A stretch of 64,000 nucleotides of DNA from Ignavibacteriota bacterium. GTDB lineage: Bacteria > Bacteroidota > Ignavibacteria > Ignavibacteriales > Melioribacteraceae. Location: contig JABFGH010000025.1 in assembly GCA_013112585.1 (NCBI GenBank), positions 1 through 64,000 of the forward strand. Reading direction: 5' to 3'. The position numbers were made by a program, and so were the translations under genes. The notes under the pieces are model-generated. The model saw only the letters and a list, made by a program, of their open reading frames with translations. It was not told the DNA's origin and did no database searches. This document shows positions 16,160 to 25,381 of this stretch, piece after piece. Positions within the stretch are counted from its first letter, which is position 1. Every line of letters starts with the position of its first letter.

Positions 16160-17461
16160 ATGAGTAAAAAATATTTTTTCTATTTGATAATACTATTGTC
16201 TTTTTCAGTTTTCACATCATGCAACAATTCCGATTTGTTTGAGGCTGATGATTTTATTTCTGAAAGAACAATTAAAAGTGAAAGGGATAATTTTAAGTCT
16301 GCGTTAATTGAGAGCACGATTGAACAGAATTTGAAGACGGAACTAAACTCTGATAATGAAGAAAAATGGCTGAACGCATTCCGTGCAATGCAGTTGATAC
16401 AGTACAAATCTGAAACAACAGAAAATGCAATTGAACATGGCTTAAATAAATTTGAAGGGACAAGCTACAACTTCAAACGCGGATTGCTTGAAGCAGCATA
16501 TAGTATGCATCCGGGTACTTTCACATCTCAAATAGAGAAACTGCTTTCTCAAATTGATGATAGAAAATTATATGTGATGGCAGTTCTTTATCTAATAAAA
16601 GATGACAGCTCGAAAGAGAACGCTGAAAAGTATTTAACCAAACTTAAAGATAAATATTACGATTGGGGATATCATCCAATCACGCTTATGCTTTACACAC
16701 AATTGGATGAAATTGTTAACCACAAATCCGAACCCCTACCCCCGATTGAAGATTTATTATTAATGGATTTAGGAGCGAATACTTCAGTCATTTATTCTTT
16801 TCACAGAACGAACCGAAACTATCCGGGCATTTCTATAATTAGAAAACCCGATGGAAGTTTTGTTCGAAATGAAGACAGCTCACTTTTTACTGTTAACCAG
16901 TTAGCACGTTCAATTAGCGGTTTACCTTTTTATATTACCAACGGAAATACACCTTCGGGTATTTACAAAATTATGGGTATATCAAAATCGGAAGATGTAT
17001 ATATCGGACCTTCGCCAACTTTAGTAACAGCATTACCTTTTGAGGAGGAGTATTTAAACTTTACAACCCCAATAAGCAAAGGCGATACCTTGTGGGATAA
17101 AAAATCCTACAGACAAATTTTTCCTATTACCTGGCATTATCATATTCCAATTTACGAAAGCTTTTTTGCGGGATGGGCAGGCAGAAATGAAATAATTGTT
17201 CACGGCTCAACTATTGATCCCGAATACTACTCGGATAAACCTTACTACCCTTTTACCCCTTTTATCGGCTGCGTCACATCGTTTGAAAGATGGTCGGATA
17301 AAACGGGAGAGCTATTGGAAAGTGAGCAGATTGAATTAGTAAATAAATACACACAGCTTCAATCAGAAAAAGGTTATATGATTGTTGTTGACCTTGATGA
17401 TAAGCATGAACCCGTGACAACTAAAGATATTATGGAATTTATTGTACGTACGGGAAAATAG
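16160..17461 (+). CDS. L,D-transpeptidase-like lipoprotein
   Basis: A 433-residue protein with a lipoprotein signal (hydrophobic segment ending FTSC, lipidated Cys near residue 21). The middle, to about residue 190, is helical and repeat-like. The C-terminal part resembles a YkuD-type L,D-transpeptidase: a TPSGIYKIMGIS segment, then IIVHGST and, after a spacer of about 20 residues, FIGCVTS, which matches the H-G-S/T ... G-C catalytic pattern. If active it would cross-link peptidoglycan or attach proteins to it in the periplasm. The catalytic assignment rests on these residues only. An inverted repeat at 17561-17582 may terminate the transcript. Confidence 0.6.
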   Translation: MSKKYFFYLIILLSFSVFTSCNNSDLFEADDFISERTIKSERDNFKSALIESTIEQNLKTELNSDNEEKWLNAFRAMQLIQYKSETTENAIEHGLNKFEGTSYNFKRGLLEAAYSMHPGTFTSQIEKLLSQIDDRKLYVMAVLYLIKDDSSKENAEKYLTKLKDKYYDWGYHPITLMLYTQLDEIVNHKSEPLPPIEDLLLMDLGANTSVIYSFHRTNRNYPGISIIRKPDGSFVRNEDSSLFTVNQLARSISGLPFYITNGNTPSGIYKIMGISKSEDVYIGPSPTLVTALPFEEEYLNFTTPISKGDTLWDKKSYRQIFPITWHYHIPIYESFFAGWAGRNEIIVHGSTIDPEYYSDKPYYPFTPFIGCVTSFERWSDKTGELLESEQIELVNKYTQLQSEKGYMIVVDLDDKHEPVTTKDIMEFIVRTGK

Positions 17462-17560
17462 ACGGATAAATAATTAATTAGCAAATTGTAATAGAAACTC
17501 AAGGTAAAGTAGATTGCTTGTCCCGAAAGGATTACCTTGAGGCAATCTGCTTATTAAACT

Positions 17561-17582
17561 AACAGATTGCAAGCAATCTGTT
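17561..17582. terminator. perfect 10-bp inverted repeat after the transpeptidase-like gene
   Basis: AACAGATTGC and GCAATCTGTT are exact complements separated by AA, about 100 bases after the stop at 17461. The following TTTTACTT is only a weak U-run, so termination is plausible but not strong. The flanking bases (gattgcttgtcccgaaagg) resemble the hairpin-repeat family at 58913-59235, so it may instead be a repeat remnant. Confidence 0.4.
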
Positions 17583-17703
17583 TTACTTATAAATAAACCA
17601 ATTTAATTTTTAGAATTTTGAGTAACTCATTAATATATCATTACTTATCAACATACTTTAATTCTATTGATGAAATGGGTTTAAGAAAGGAACCGGAATA
17701 ATA

Positions 17704-18165
17704 ATGAGTTTGACAACTTCAATTGCATTGCTGAAAAAAGAGCGGGCACTAATTCTTAGCGTAATAGATAAACTGAGTGATGAACAGTTATTAAAAATTC
17801 CAGCCGGATACAATAATAATGTGCTTTGGAATTTGGGACATATCCTTATCACCCAGCAATCACTCCATTATTTTTTATCGAGATTGGAAATGTATATTTC
17901 AAGAGAGATGATACAAACATTCCGCACGGGCACTTCACCTTCCGATTGGAAAACTCAGCCCGATATTATTGAGTTAAAGCAATTGTTTCTCGAACTACCA
18001 GACAAATTTTCTGAAGATTATAAGAAAGGAATATTTAAAGATTATCGGCCCTATAAAACCTCTGTCGGTGTTTCAATAGATAATTTTGAAGAAGCTGTTG
18101 CGTTCAATCATTTTCATGAAGGCACGCATACAGGAATTATTTTGGGATTGATGAAACAAATTTAA
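17704..18165 (+). CDS. DinB-superfamily protein
   Basis: A 153-residue four-helix protein of the DinB/YfiT-like group. The opening helix is LLKKERALILSVIDKLSDEQ, then NNVLWNLGHILITQQSLHYF with a candidate metal His, and near the C-terminus FNHFHEGTHTGIILGLM with two more His residues. Three His ligands for a divalent metal are typical. Members include thiol-dependent transferases, and the substrate here is unknown. Its stop codon lies inside a 40-base sequence identical to the 3' end of the gene at 20690-23338. Confidence 0.85.
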   Translation: MSLTTSIALLKKERALILSVIDKLSDEQLLKIPAGYNNNVLWNLGHILITQQSLHYFLSRLEMYISREMIQTFRTGTSPSDWKTQPDIIELKQLFLELPDKFSEDYKKGIFKDYRPYKTSVGVSIDNFEEAVAFNHFHEGTHTGIILGLMKQI

Positions 18166-18202
18166 ACATCAAACCAATAAGAGAACTTCATCAAGAAAAC
18201 AT
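18163..18202. repeat. 40-base direct repeat, copy A
   Basis: This segment is identical over 40 bases to 20691-20730, in the same orientation. It begins at the DinB stop codon and runs into non-coding DNA. In copy B the same bases encode, on the - strand, the last residues of the DUF5916 protein (VFLMKFSYWFDV). Copy A therefore looks like the leftover 3' end of a second DUF5916-type gene, or an ectopic duplication. Confidence 0.85.
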
Positions 18203-18446
18203 GACAAACTCCTGAGTTAAAGAAATTTTAAATAGTAGTCGGTATTTATTTTATTCAATTAAACTCCAGCAAGCTGTTTCAGCAGATAATTTCAACTAAA
18301 TAGATTATCTATATTTCAATTTGTTAATTCACCAATAATTAGTATATAAACTTTCAAATAACTTTATTACAAAACATATTTGCTTTATATCTGATTTAGC
18401 AATCTATTAGGATACTAACTTTATCGAATTTATTGAGCATATATTA
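18203..18446. other. non-coding stretch between DinB and AraC genes
   Basis: AT-rich DNA without a supportable gene. Apart from the 40-base repeat at its left edge I see no family or structure. An in-frame stop at 18408-18410 limits how far upstream the following AraC gene could start. Confidence 0.5.
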
Positions 18447-19571
18447 TTGCTGGGCGCCGGGCAGGGAATTTTATTAGCAGTATTATTGTTCACAAAAAAA
18501 ATCAACCATACTGCTAATGTTTTTCTCGCAATTGCAATAATTGCACTTTCTATTGATGTGTTTAACTCAGCTTACATACTTTTTAACTACTATACTGCAT
18601 TCCCTCACTTCCTTGGAGTAACATTCTCATTTCCATTTTTATATGGACCAATTTTTTATTTATATGCCAAATTATTAAGCTCTAATGATCAAACTTTTTA
18701 TAAGAAACTTTATTTACATTTTATTCCTTTTATAGTTGCCATTATTTACGCACTGGTCTTTTTTTATTTTAAGACGGGCGAGAACAAAATTGAGCTTGTT
18801 AAGTTGGGAATTGAAAATTCATTGCCAGGTTTAGAAATAATTAACTACTTAAAACCGGTTCATGGAATTATCTATGTAATTCTAACAATAATACTTGTAC
18901 GTGAATACAATAAAAAAATAAAATCCTCTTATTCTAATATTGACCAAATTAATTTAGATTGGCTATTGCATCTAACAATTGGTTTAAGTTTGATTTGGGG
19001 TATTGTTATTTTTAGTTATGTATATAATGAATTCAATAAAGAAGAAATTGAATTAGATTTTCTAATTTATATTGCAGCTTCAGTGCTAATTTATTCAATT
19101 GGTTATCTGAGTTTACGGCAACCGCAAATCTTTACTCAGTCTTTTATCGATACAGAAAATAAAACATTGCCTACAGAAAATAATTCAAATCAAAGAAAAA
19201 GTTATAAGCAGTCCGGTCTTAAGGCTGAAGAAGCTGAGCTGCATTTAAATAATCTTATTAAGTTGATGGAAAATGAAAAACCATATTTGACAACAAATCT
19301 TACTCTAAAAGATTTAGCGGATAAGCTGAATATATCAACTCATAATTTATCGGAAATAATTAATACTCAGCTTAACCAAAATTTTTATGATTTTGTTAAT
19401 AGTTATAGAGTTGAGGAAGTGAAGCGAAAGTTAACAGAAGATGACTCATTAAAATTTAGTTTAATTGCAATTGCTTTTGATTCCGGCTTTAACTCAAAAT
19501 CAGCTTTTAATTCAATATTTAAAAAACATACAAATGTAACGCCCTCACAGTATCGCAATCAATTAAAATAG
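18447..19571 (+). CDS. membrane-anchored AraC-family transcriptional regulator
   Basis: A 374-residue paralogue of the regulator at 1076-2197. About seven hydrophobic segments are followed by a linker and a C-terminal AraC domain with both helix-turn-helix units (LTLKDLADKLNISTHNLSE and IAFDSGFNSKSAFNSIFKKH, then VTPSQYRNQ). The start is uncertain. TTG at 18447 is the first usual start codon, but the reading frame stays open back to 18411 and encodes residues that fit the N-terminus of the family (FIEFIEHILLLGAGQG), without any ATG, GTG or TTG. An ATT or ATC start near 18423-18432 is possible. Targets are unknown. Confidence 0.82.
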   Translation: MLGAGQGILLAVLLFTKKINHTANVFLAIAIIALSIDVFNSAYILFNYYTAFPHFLGVTFSFPFLYGPIFYLYAKLLSSNDQTFYKKLYLHFIPFIVAIIYALVFFYFKTGENKIELVKLGIENSLPGLEIINYLKPVHGIIYVILTIILVREYNKKIKSSYSNIDQINLDWLLHLTIGLSLIWGIVIFSYVYNEFNKEEIELDFLIYIAASVLIYSIGYLSLRQPQIFTQSFIDTENKTLPTENNSNQRKSYKQSGLKAEEAELHLNNLIKLMENEKPYLTTNLTLKDLADKLNISTHNLSEIINTQLNQNFYDFVNSYRVEEVKRKLTEDDSLKFSLIAIAFDSGFNSKSAFNSIFKKHTNVTPSQYRNQLK

Positions 19572-19715
19572 TTTTCCAAATCGATTTCTAAAAACTTTTT
19601 TAGTATGATTAATAGAAGCGCAATAAAAACGAACAGGACAGTTAAAAAACTTATCATTTTTGCAATTGTGTTACGCATAAATATTTTTGCACCTTCATTT
19701 GAAGTTTTGTAATAC

Positions 19716-19773
19716 AAAAATTGGCAGAGGATTATTTCTAAAATTTTCTAAATAAAGCCTTCTGCCAATTTTT
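19716..19773. terminator. bidirectional terminator between convergent genes
   Basis: AAAAATTGGCAGA (19716-19728) and TCTGCCAATTTTT (19761-19773) are perfect 13-base complements. The stem has T-runs on its 3' side in both directions. It lies between the AraC gene ending at 19571 (+) and the outer-membrane protein gene ending at 19815 (-), so it can stop both transcripts. Confidence 0.75.
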
Positions 19774-19814
19774 CTATGCTGATTATATTAATTCATTTCA
19801 TTTTAAATGATAAA

Positions 19815-20387
19815 CTAAAATCCAAATTTAAAACCTAATTCCATTGACCAGCCGCTAAAGCTTTTATTGTAGAAATCTGCATAATTGACACCGGTTGCTA
19901 ATCTATAATTAACTGAATAACCCAATCCGAACCACTCGGTAATTCTAAAATTTACTGATGTTCCCGGTTCGAACACAAAGAAATAATCATGTCCGCCTAA
20001 GGTTTTAAGAGCAATTCGACCCATACCTGCCATAAAAGTCCCTGTTAAATAAAAGTTTTCTGAAAGATTATATTTATAGTTAGACTCAATCCCGCCATAG
20101 CCAAATGTAAGTTCGTCTTTGCCGGTTTGATTAATATAATTGCTCTCTCTAATATCTGGAATTAATCCGTGAGCAGTTAAACCAAAACTGACATTTTCAG
20201 TAAGATTATATCCGGCTCTCATTCCTCCGAACAAACCCCACTTACCATCTATCCTTTCTGCTCTACTTGTCAAGTCGATATAAAACTTATTTAACTCAAC
20301 CTCCCCGGATTGTTTTTGGGAAAAGTCTTGTGCAAATAATTGTGCTGAGATTAGTGCTGCCAATACTATGATTACTATATGTTTCAT
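19815..20387 (-). CDS. outer-membrane beta-barrel-like protein
   Basis: About 190 residues. The start is the ATG at 20387 and not the in-frame ATG at 20426, because an AAGGA box lies eight bases before it and it opens a signal peptide (MKHIVIIVLAALISAQLFAQ). The mature part is a run of amphipathic strands with many Tyr, Gly and Asn, ending MELGFKFGF with a C-terminal Phe, as in outer-membrane barrels. No function is assigned. It faces the AraC regulator across a shared terminator. Confidence 0.7.
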   Translation of the reverse strand: MKHIVIIVLAALISAQLFAQDFSQKQSGEVELNKFYIDLTSRAERIDGKWGLFGGMRAGYNLTENVSFGLTAHGLIPDIRESNYINQTGKDELTFGYGGIESNYKYNLSENFYLTGTFMAGMGRIALKTLGGHDYFFVFEPGTSVNFRITEWFGLGYSVNYRLATGVNYADFYNKSFSGWSMELGFKFGF

Positions 20388-20689
20388 TTTGTGCTTCCTT
20401 TTGTTAGTTAAAAATTGTTGATGCAAATCTGGGGAAATAAAAAGAGGTTTGCGCTCTTATTGATGGGATTGGACTTAATAGTATATTTTTTTAAGTCCAG
20501 ACTGATGGGACTGTACTTTTCACGTTTGTAGATTATAGTTAAATATTTGATTTAAGGGTTTTATCGAACAAAATGGTGGGAAAACTATTTGAGGTAAATT
20601 TTATAAAAAATAGTTGTATTAATAAAAAAATAATTGCAGTTAAAATAAATATTTTGAAAAAGGAAATCGGCAGAAGAATGAAATACTTT
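20388..20689. other. intergenic stretch
   Basis: No gene is supportable. The direct motif GTCCAGACTGATGGGACTG near 20490-20515 partly repeats GATGGGATTGGACTT just upstream, which might mark an operator or promoter region for the outer-membrane protein gene on the - strand, but the match is loose. Confidence 0.35.
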
Positions 20690-23338
20690 CTAAACATCAA
20701 ACCAATAAGAGAACTTCATCAAGAAAACATTGTTTGCTTCAGATTTCCAAACATTTGTAAAGTCTCTGCTTAAATCCAAATTACCGGGATGGTCTTCATC
20801 AATTTTATCGTGCGTCCAAACTAAATAGAATATGGAACCCGGCAGCACCTCCCATCGCAGAACAACATTTCCTCTTATTGATGTAAAATTAAAATCGGGA
20901 TTATCAAAAGTTTCTTGAACTGCCGGACCATCCCCATCCGCATCTATTATATATTCAAAGTTTTCTTCATCATAAATTATTGTTGAGCCATTTTGTCCGT
21001 AAACATTATATTCCATCGAATTCGGTTTTGCAAATTCTTTAAACATTGTGTATTTGCCTGTAGTAAAAAAAGGCTGAAGATATATTTGCAAACTTAATTG
21101 CGGACTAAATGACCAGTTCAATCTCATTTCAGCAGAGAAAGTTTCACGATCAATATCTGCAAAAACATATCTATCGCCGAATGTGGCTGTAGCGAGATCA
21201 TCTTCATAACTTGTAACCCACTGGTATTTTGAATTACTAAATTCATACTCCGGTTCAATTTCAAATTCAAGCTGCGGCATTGGTTTCCATTCAATTTCTA
21301 AACCGTAGTAGAAATTATATCCTCCCAATCCATTGCTTGAATAACCGCCGAATGGTTCAAAAACAATTTTCTCCCTGTTATCAGTATAGGCACTTAATCC
21401 AAAGGAATAATTTTCGGGAACACGTGCTTTGGGTCCGCCTCTTGTAAGAGTCACAGACACAGCCTCTGAATTGTAACTGAAGCTTGTATTGAATCCATAA
21501 AGATTAAGAAATTCAGCACCTCCGCTAACATAAATACCGCTGCGTGAAACATTTCCCTCGTAATCTGAAGTTCTGTTGTAGGCAGCATAAATATTTTTTC
21601 TTCTGAAAATATTATCCGGTTCGTACCAGCGGTAGCCGGTTACAACATGCCCGTTTATTCTATCGGCAAACCATTGCGAACCCAGATCATTATACTCAAA
21701 CCCCGGTGTGGCAGTGCCAATGGCAGCGTTCAAATAAAAGTTGCCCTTCTGTTTGTTTAGCATAAGTCTTGAATACATTCCTGCTAAAGATGTTCTGTTA
21801 GAATCAAGAGGCATAAAAGTTTTATCCGGTCGCTGCATATAACGATACGGCATTTCCTGAAGTTTTGTTATTGAACTTTTATTACCATGCAGGTAAGAAC
21901 CAATAAGCGAACCGGTAATAACGTATGTTTGATCTTCATCTAAAAATGTCCAGCCGTCCAATCCAAATGTAAATGCATTTTTTGCCAATAGTTTTTTGAG
22001 GTTATCATTTTCTATTTTTCTATTGACAGAAGTAAAAATAAAACCTAATGCTTGATTGCCGCTGTTAAACTCTTTTCGGGATCGAAGCACGGCATAGTGT
22101 GTTAAAGGTTCAACCGCTGCTTTAATTATTCTATTATCTTCAGTAAATATTTTAGCCTTAGTTTGCTCGGTAAATGCACTTAGTGCGCCAATGGACCAAG
22201 AATCATTAAACTTGCCTGTTAATTTTGCTGCCCCGATAATTTTTGTTTCCTCCGGATAATCTTCCCTTCCATCAGTTTCTATATCACCCTGCGGAGTTCG
22301 TCCAATTCTACGTGAATAAAATAGAGATGGTGTGCCGAAGTTAAATCCCCAATTTCTATTTGCACCTCCTCTTCCAAAATCAAAAATGTTTGAACCTTCA
22401 ATAAAAAAAGGACGCTTTTCTGAAAAGAAGTTTTCGAATGCTGATAAATTAACAATTGCAGGGTCAACTTCAACCTGTCCAAAATCTGGATTAATAGTTG
22501 CATCTAAATTTAAATTGCTGCCTATACTTATTTTTATATCACCGCCTATTGAAGTACGATACTGATTACTTTTGTAAAACGGATCATCTGCATCATGCCG
22601 TAAATATTGTGCTCTTTGAACAAAATACGGGAGTAATTCAATCCGCTGTTTAGTTTTAATTCCTTTCAATCCCTTTAAATCAGCAAACTTAGAAACAAAG
22701 CCGCTCTCCACTTTAGGCACCATAACCAGGTATGCAAATTCATGTTTACGTTTTATGTCACGATTTAAATTAATTCCCCAGGTCATTTCTTCGGCTTCGT
22801 TAAACCTAAGCTGGGTAAAGGGTATTCTTACTTCGGTGTACCAGCCCAAACTATCTACCCTCGATTCTGCCTCCCAAATTCCATCCCACGATTTATCCCT
22901 CCATACATCGTTGTAGAGTATCCCATCCGCAACTGAACCGCCGGGATTTACAGCAAAATAGTATCCGGTTCTATCATCGTTATAAGGATCAAGAAAAATC
23001 CAAAACCAATCAGACTCGGAAAATTTATCCCGTCTCATAAGAGCTAAGTCAATGGAATCGGGCTGAGAGTCATAAAACCTTCCGCTAAAATAGATGTTCG
23101 ATTCATCGTATGAAACCCATATCTCTGTAGGCTCGGTAACACCCATCCCCTCATTCGGATCTTTTTGCGTAAAGTTTCTTAAAGGCTCATTTAAATAAAG
23201 CGGTTCATTTAAGTAACCGTCAATCTCTAATGGTTCATCTAATTTGTAGGCGTGTACTGTAATTGTGCTGTCAGAATTTAGTGCAGGTATTATTGAAGTT
23301 GAGATAAATAGAAGGAAAAAGATGGATAAAATTTTCAT
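20690..23338 (-). CDS. CBM9-like / DUF5916 outer-membrane protein
   Basis: An 882-residue exported protein. After the signal peptide (to about residue 20) comes a carbohydrate-binding family 9-like domain (EPLEIDGYLNEPLY, later WVSYDESNIYFSGRFYD and DRTGYYFAVNPGGS), and from about residue 230 a long DUF5916 region of beta-barrel character (PYFVQRAQYLR, INPDFGQVEVDPAIVNLSAF, FFSEKRPFFIEG). The PDFGQVE and EKRPFF motifs are hallmarks of this Bacteroidota family. It probably resides in the outer membrane; its function is unknown. It ends FSYWFDV, and the DNA for this tail is duplicated at 18163-18202. Confidence 0.85.
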   Translation of the reverse strand: MKILSIFFLLFISTSIIPALNSDSTITVHAYKLDEPLEIDGYLNEPLYLNEPLRNFTQKDPNEGMGVTEPTEIWVSYDESNIYFSGRFYDSQPDSIDLALMRRDKFSESDWFWIFLDPYNDDRTGYYFAVNPGGSVADGILYNDVWRDKSWDGIWEAESRVDSLGWYTEVRIPFTQLRFNEAEEMTWGINLNRDIKRKHEFAYLVMVPKVESGFVSKFADLKGLKGIKTKQRIELLPYFVQRAQYLRHDADDPFYKSNQYRTSIGGDIKISIGSNLNLDATINPDFGQVEVDPAIVNLSAFENFFSEKRPFFIEGSNIFDFGRGGANRNWGFNFGTPSLFYSRRIGRTPQGDIETDGREDYPEETKIIGAAKLTGKFNDSWSIGALSAFTEQTKAKIFTEDNRIIKAAVEPLTHYAVLRSRKEFNSGNQALGFIFTSVNRKIENDNLKKLLAKNAFTFGLDGWTFLDEDQTYVITGSLIGSYLHGNKSSITKLQEMPYRYMQRPDKTFMPLDSNRTSLAGMYSRLMLNKQKGNFYLNAAIGTATPGFEYNDLGSQWFADRINGHVVTGYRWYEPDNIFRRKNIYAAYNRTSDYEGNVSRSGIYVSGGAEFLNLYGFNTSFSYNSEAVSVTLTRGGPKARVPENYSFGLSAYTDNREKIVFEPFGGYSSNGLGGYNFYYGLEIEWKPMPQLEFEIEPEYEFSNSKYQWVTSYEDDLATATFGDRYVFADIDRETFSAEMRLNWSFSPQLSLQIYLQPFFTTGKYTMFKEFAKPNSMEYNVYGQNGSTIIYDEENFEYIIDADGDGPAVQETFDNPDFNFTSIRGNVVLRWEVLPGSIFYLVWTHDKIDEDHPGNLDLSRDFTNVWKSEANNVFLMKFSYWFDV
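20691..20730. repeat. 40-base direct repeat, copy B
   Basis: Identical to 18163-18202. Here the bases are the end of the DUF5916 coding region on the - strand, including most of the stop codon. The two copies flank about 2.5 kb holding the AraC regulator and an outer-membrane protein gene, which recombination between them could delete. Confidence 0.85.
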
Positions 23339-23454
23339 CAGTGATACGTAATATTGAGCTTTAATTTTTTTCTGTTTATTCAGAAATTTTAGAATTATTT
23401 TATAACTAAAATTACAAAATTATTAACTCTTGTTAAATTCAATTTTTAATCTAA

Positions 23455-23934
23455 TTGAAATCTCTATTACTTTTTACCGATGGAAGCGTTAACACTAAAG
23501 TAAAAACCGGTTACGGTGCTTATTTAGCGGTGAATGATCTGAGTTTGTCGATAGACCAGATTGGATCATCTGTAAAGCTAAAACGATTTGAAAATACATC
23601 ATCGACAAAGTTAGAACTGCAGACTTTGCTATGGGCTTTGAATGAAATTAAATCAATGGAAAATAATATTATCGTTTACACAGATTCCCAAAATATTTTA
23701 GGACTGCAGAAAAGACGAACGAGACTGGAGGGAAATGATTATCGGACAAAGCAAAATAAACTCCTTAAAAACCATGAACTCTATAAAGAGTTTTTCAAGT
23801 TAATAGATCAGCTTGATTGTGAATTTATTAAAGTTGATGGTCACATGCCTACACGTAACAAATCTGATATTGATAAACTGTTTTCCCTTGTTGATAAGGC
23901 TTCGAGGAATGCACTGAGAAATCATAATACTTAA
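23455..23934 (+). CDS. ribonuclease H-like protein
   Basis: A 159-residue protein with an RNase H fold. It has the carboxylate triad D9 (FTDGS), E54 (STKLELQTL) and D77 (VYTDSQN), and a likely fourth acidic residue in SDIDKLFSLVDKASR near the end. It probably cleaves RNA in RNA-DNA hybrids in the cytoplasm. The start is TTG at 23455: the codon just before is TAA, so no longer N-terminus is possible, and the next residues fit the first strand of the fold. Confidence 0.8.
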   Translation: MKSLLLFTDGSVNTKVKTGYGAYLAVNDLSLSIDQIGSSVKLKRFENTSSTKLELQTLLWALNEIKSMENNIIVYTDSQNILGLQKRRTRLEGNDYRTKQNKLLKNHELYKEFFKLIDQLDCEFIKVDGHMPTRNKSDIDKLFSLVDKASRNALRNHNT

Positions 23935-24034
23935 TCTCATTGCCTCATCTTAATTCATTGCAATTTTCATTTGCAAAAACTATTCAAGAACAATTATATT
24001 AGTCCCCAAATTGAAATAAACTTACGGAGCATTG

Positions 24035-24505
24035 ATGAGCACACATATTGTTGCAAGTTTTGAAGAACTGGAAAAGATTGTCGGAATTGAATTAGGTCCA
24101 ACCGAATATATTGATGTGGATCAAGAGCGAATAAATAAATTTGCTGAGGCTACGGGTGATTACCAATGGATACACGTTGATGTTGAAAGAGCTAAAGTTG
24201 AATCCCCTTTTAAGAAAACTATTGCACACGGTTATTTAACGGTTTCGCTAATACCCGCAATGATCGATAAGGTTTTGGAATTCCAGAATACAGAAATGAC
24301 TGTAAATTATGAGATAGAAAAAATGCGCTTCATGCAGCCTGTATTGGTTGGCAGCAGAGTAAGGATGCATGCTAAAATTGTTGATGTAAAACTTCTACGC
24401 GGCATTTCAAAAGTTACTTCCGAAATTTCATTTGAGATTGAAGGTGAAAAGAAACCCGCATGCAAGGGTAACATTATTATCCTTTATTATTTTAAGCAAG
24501 ATTAA
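24035..24505 (+). CDS. MaoC-family (R)-hydratase
   Basis: A 156-residue hot-dog-fold enzyme of the MaoC type. The hydratase motif is clear: INKFAEATGDYQWIHVD with the catalytic Asp and His, followed by IAHGYLTVSLIP. It probably hydrates enoyl-CoA to (R)-3-hydroxyacyl-CoA. The start is the ATG at 24035 with GGAG five bases before it; the TTG immediately upstream is less likely. It is single-domain, without a dehydrogenase fusion. Confidence 0.87.
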   Translation: MSTHIVASFEELEKIVGIELGPTEYIDVDQERINKFAEATGDYQWIHVDVERAKVESPFKKTIAHGYLTVSLIPAMIDKVLEFQNTEMTVNYEIEKMRFMQPVLVGSRVRMHAKIVDVKLLRGISKVTSEISFEIEGEKKPACKGNIIILYYFKQD

Positions 24506-24550
24506 CTTCATAAAATATTTTCACCTTCCTTAAACTAATCAAAATTGTTT

Positions 24551-25327
24551 ATGAAAAGTGAATCAAAAATGAGTGTTGCAGAATCATTAGAAGCAGATGA
24601 AGAACTTGTGCAGTATATGCCTTATATGCTTCAAGATCTGTGGGCTCTTGGTAGTTCCGCCGATCAGATAGTTCAAATATTTGAAAGTCTTACCTTCCCT
24701 AAAAATAATAATTGTGTTTTAGATTTAGCATGCGGCAAAGGCGCAGTATCAGTAAAACTGGCTAAAGAATTTGGGTATTCCATTACCGGTGTGGATGCAA
24801 TGCCGGAATTTATTGATGATGCGAATAGGTATGCAAAATCTTATCATGTTGAAAATCTCTGCAAATTTATTGTTGATGATATTTTAATTTACACTAAAAA
24901 GATAAATAGCTTTCATGCAGTAATATTAGCTTCGCTCGGAGGAATTTTCGGTAATAACATACAGACTATCAACACCTTGCGAAATCAAGTTGCTCGAGGA
25001 GGATATATAATTATTGATGATGGTTATCTGAAAAGCAAATCCTCTTCTAATAGAAAGGGGTATGAAAATTATAGTAATTACCGAGAGACGAAGCGTGAAC
25101 TTTCCTCTGCCGGCGATAAAATAATTAAAGAGGTTTCAACTACAGAGTTTAATAAAATTATTAATGATGAATATCTGAAAAATATAAATAAACGGTGCGA
25201 TGAATTAATAAATAAGCATCCGGATAAGAGGGATAGTTTATTAAAGTATATTGATCTACAGAAAGAGGAATGTAAATATTTAGAGAAAGAGCTGGAGGGT
25301 GTCATTTGGGTAATTCAAAAAAAATAG
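24551..25327 (+). CDS. class I SAM-dependent methyltransferase
   Basis: About 258 residues. The methyltransferase fold is shown by motif I VLDLACGKGAVSVKLA, the acidic residue after strand 2 (GVDAMPEF), KFIVDDI, and a later YIIIDDGYLK strand. The C-terminal 70 residues are helical and charged. The substrate is not identifiable. The ATG at 24551 is preferred over the TTG two codons earlier. Its stop codon forms the first bases of a terminator hairpin. Confidence 0.82.
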   Translation: MKSESKMSVAESLEADEELVQYMPYMLQDLWALGSSADQIVQIFESLTFPKNNNCVLDLACGKGAVSVKLAKEFGYSITGVDAMPEFIDDANRYAKSYHVENLCKFIVDDILIYTKKINSFHAVILASLGGIFGNNIQTINTLRNQVARGGYIIIDDGYLKSKSSSNRKGYENYSNYRETKRELSSAGDKIIKEVSTTEFNKIINDEYLKNINKRCDELINKHPDKRDSLLKYIDLQKEECKYLEKELEGVIWVIQKK

Positions 25328-25360
25328 GGAAATCCATTTTTATATCTAAACAGATTTCCC
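25327..25360. terminator. hairpin between convergent genes
   Basis: GGGAAATC (25327-25334) pairs with GATTTCCC (25353-25360). The loop carries a run of T on the + strand. It lies between the methyltransferase stop and the end of the gene on the other strand at 25382. Confidence 0.55.
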
Positions 25361-25381
25361 ATAATAATTAGAGAATGACTT

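Noticed and set aside
20573-20773. 66-codon + strand frame overlapping the end of the DUF5916 gene
   Set aside because: It overlaps the real gene on the other strand, and its product shows no family features.
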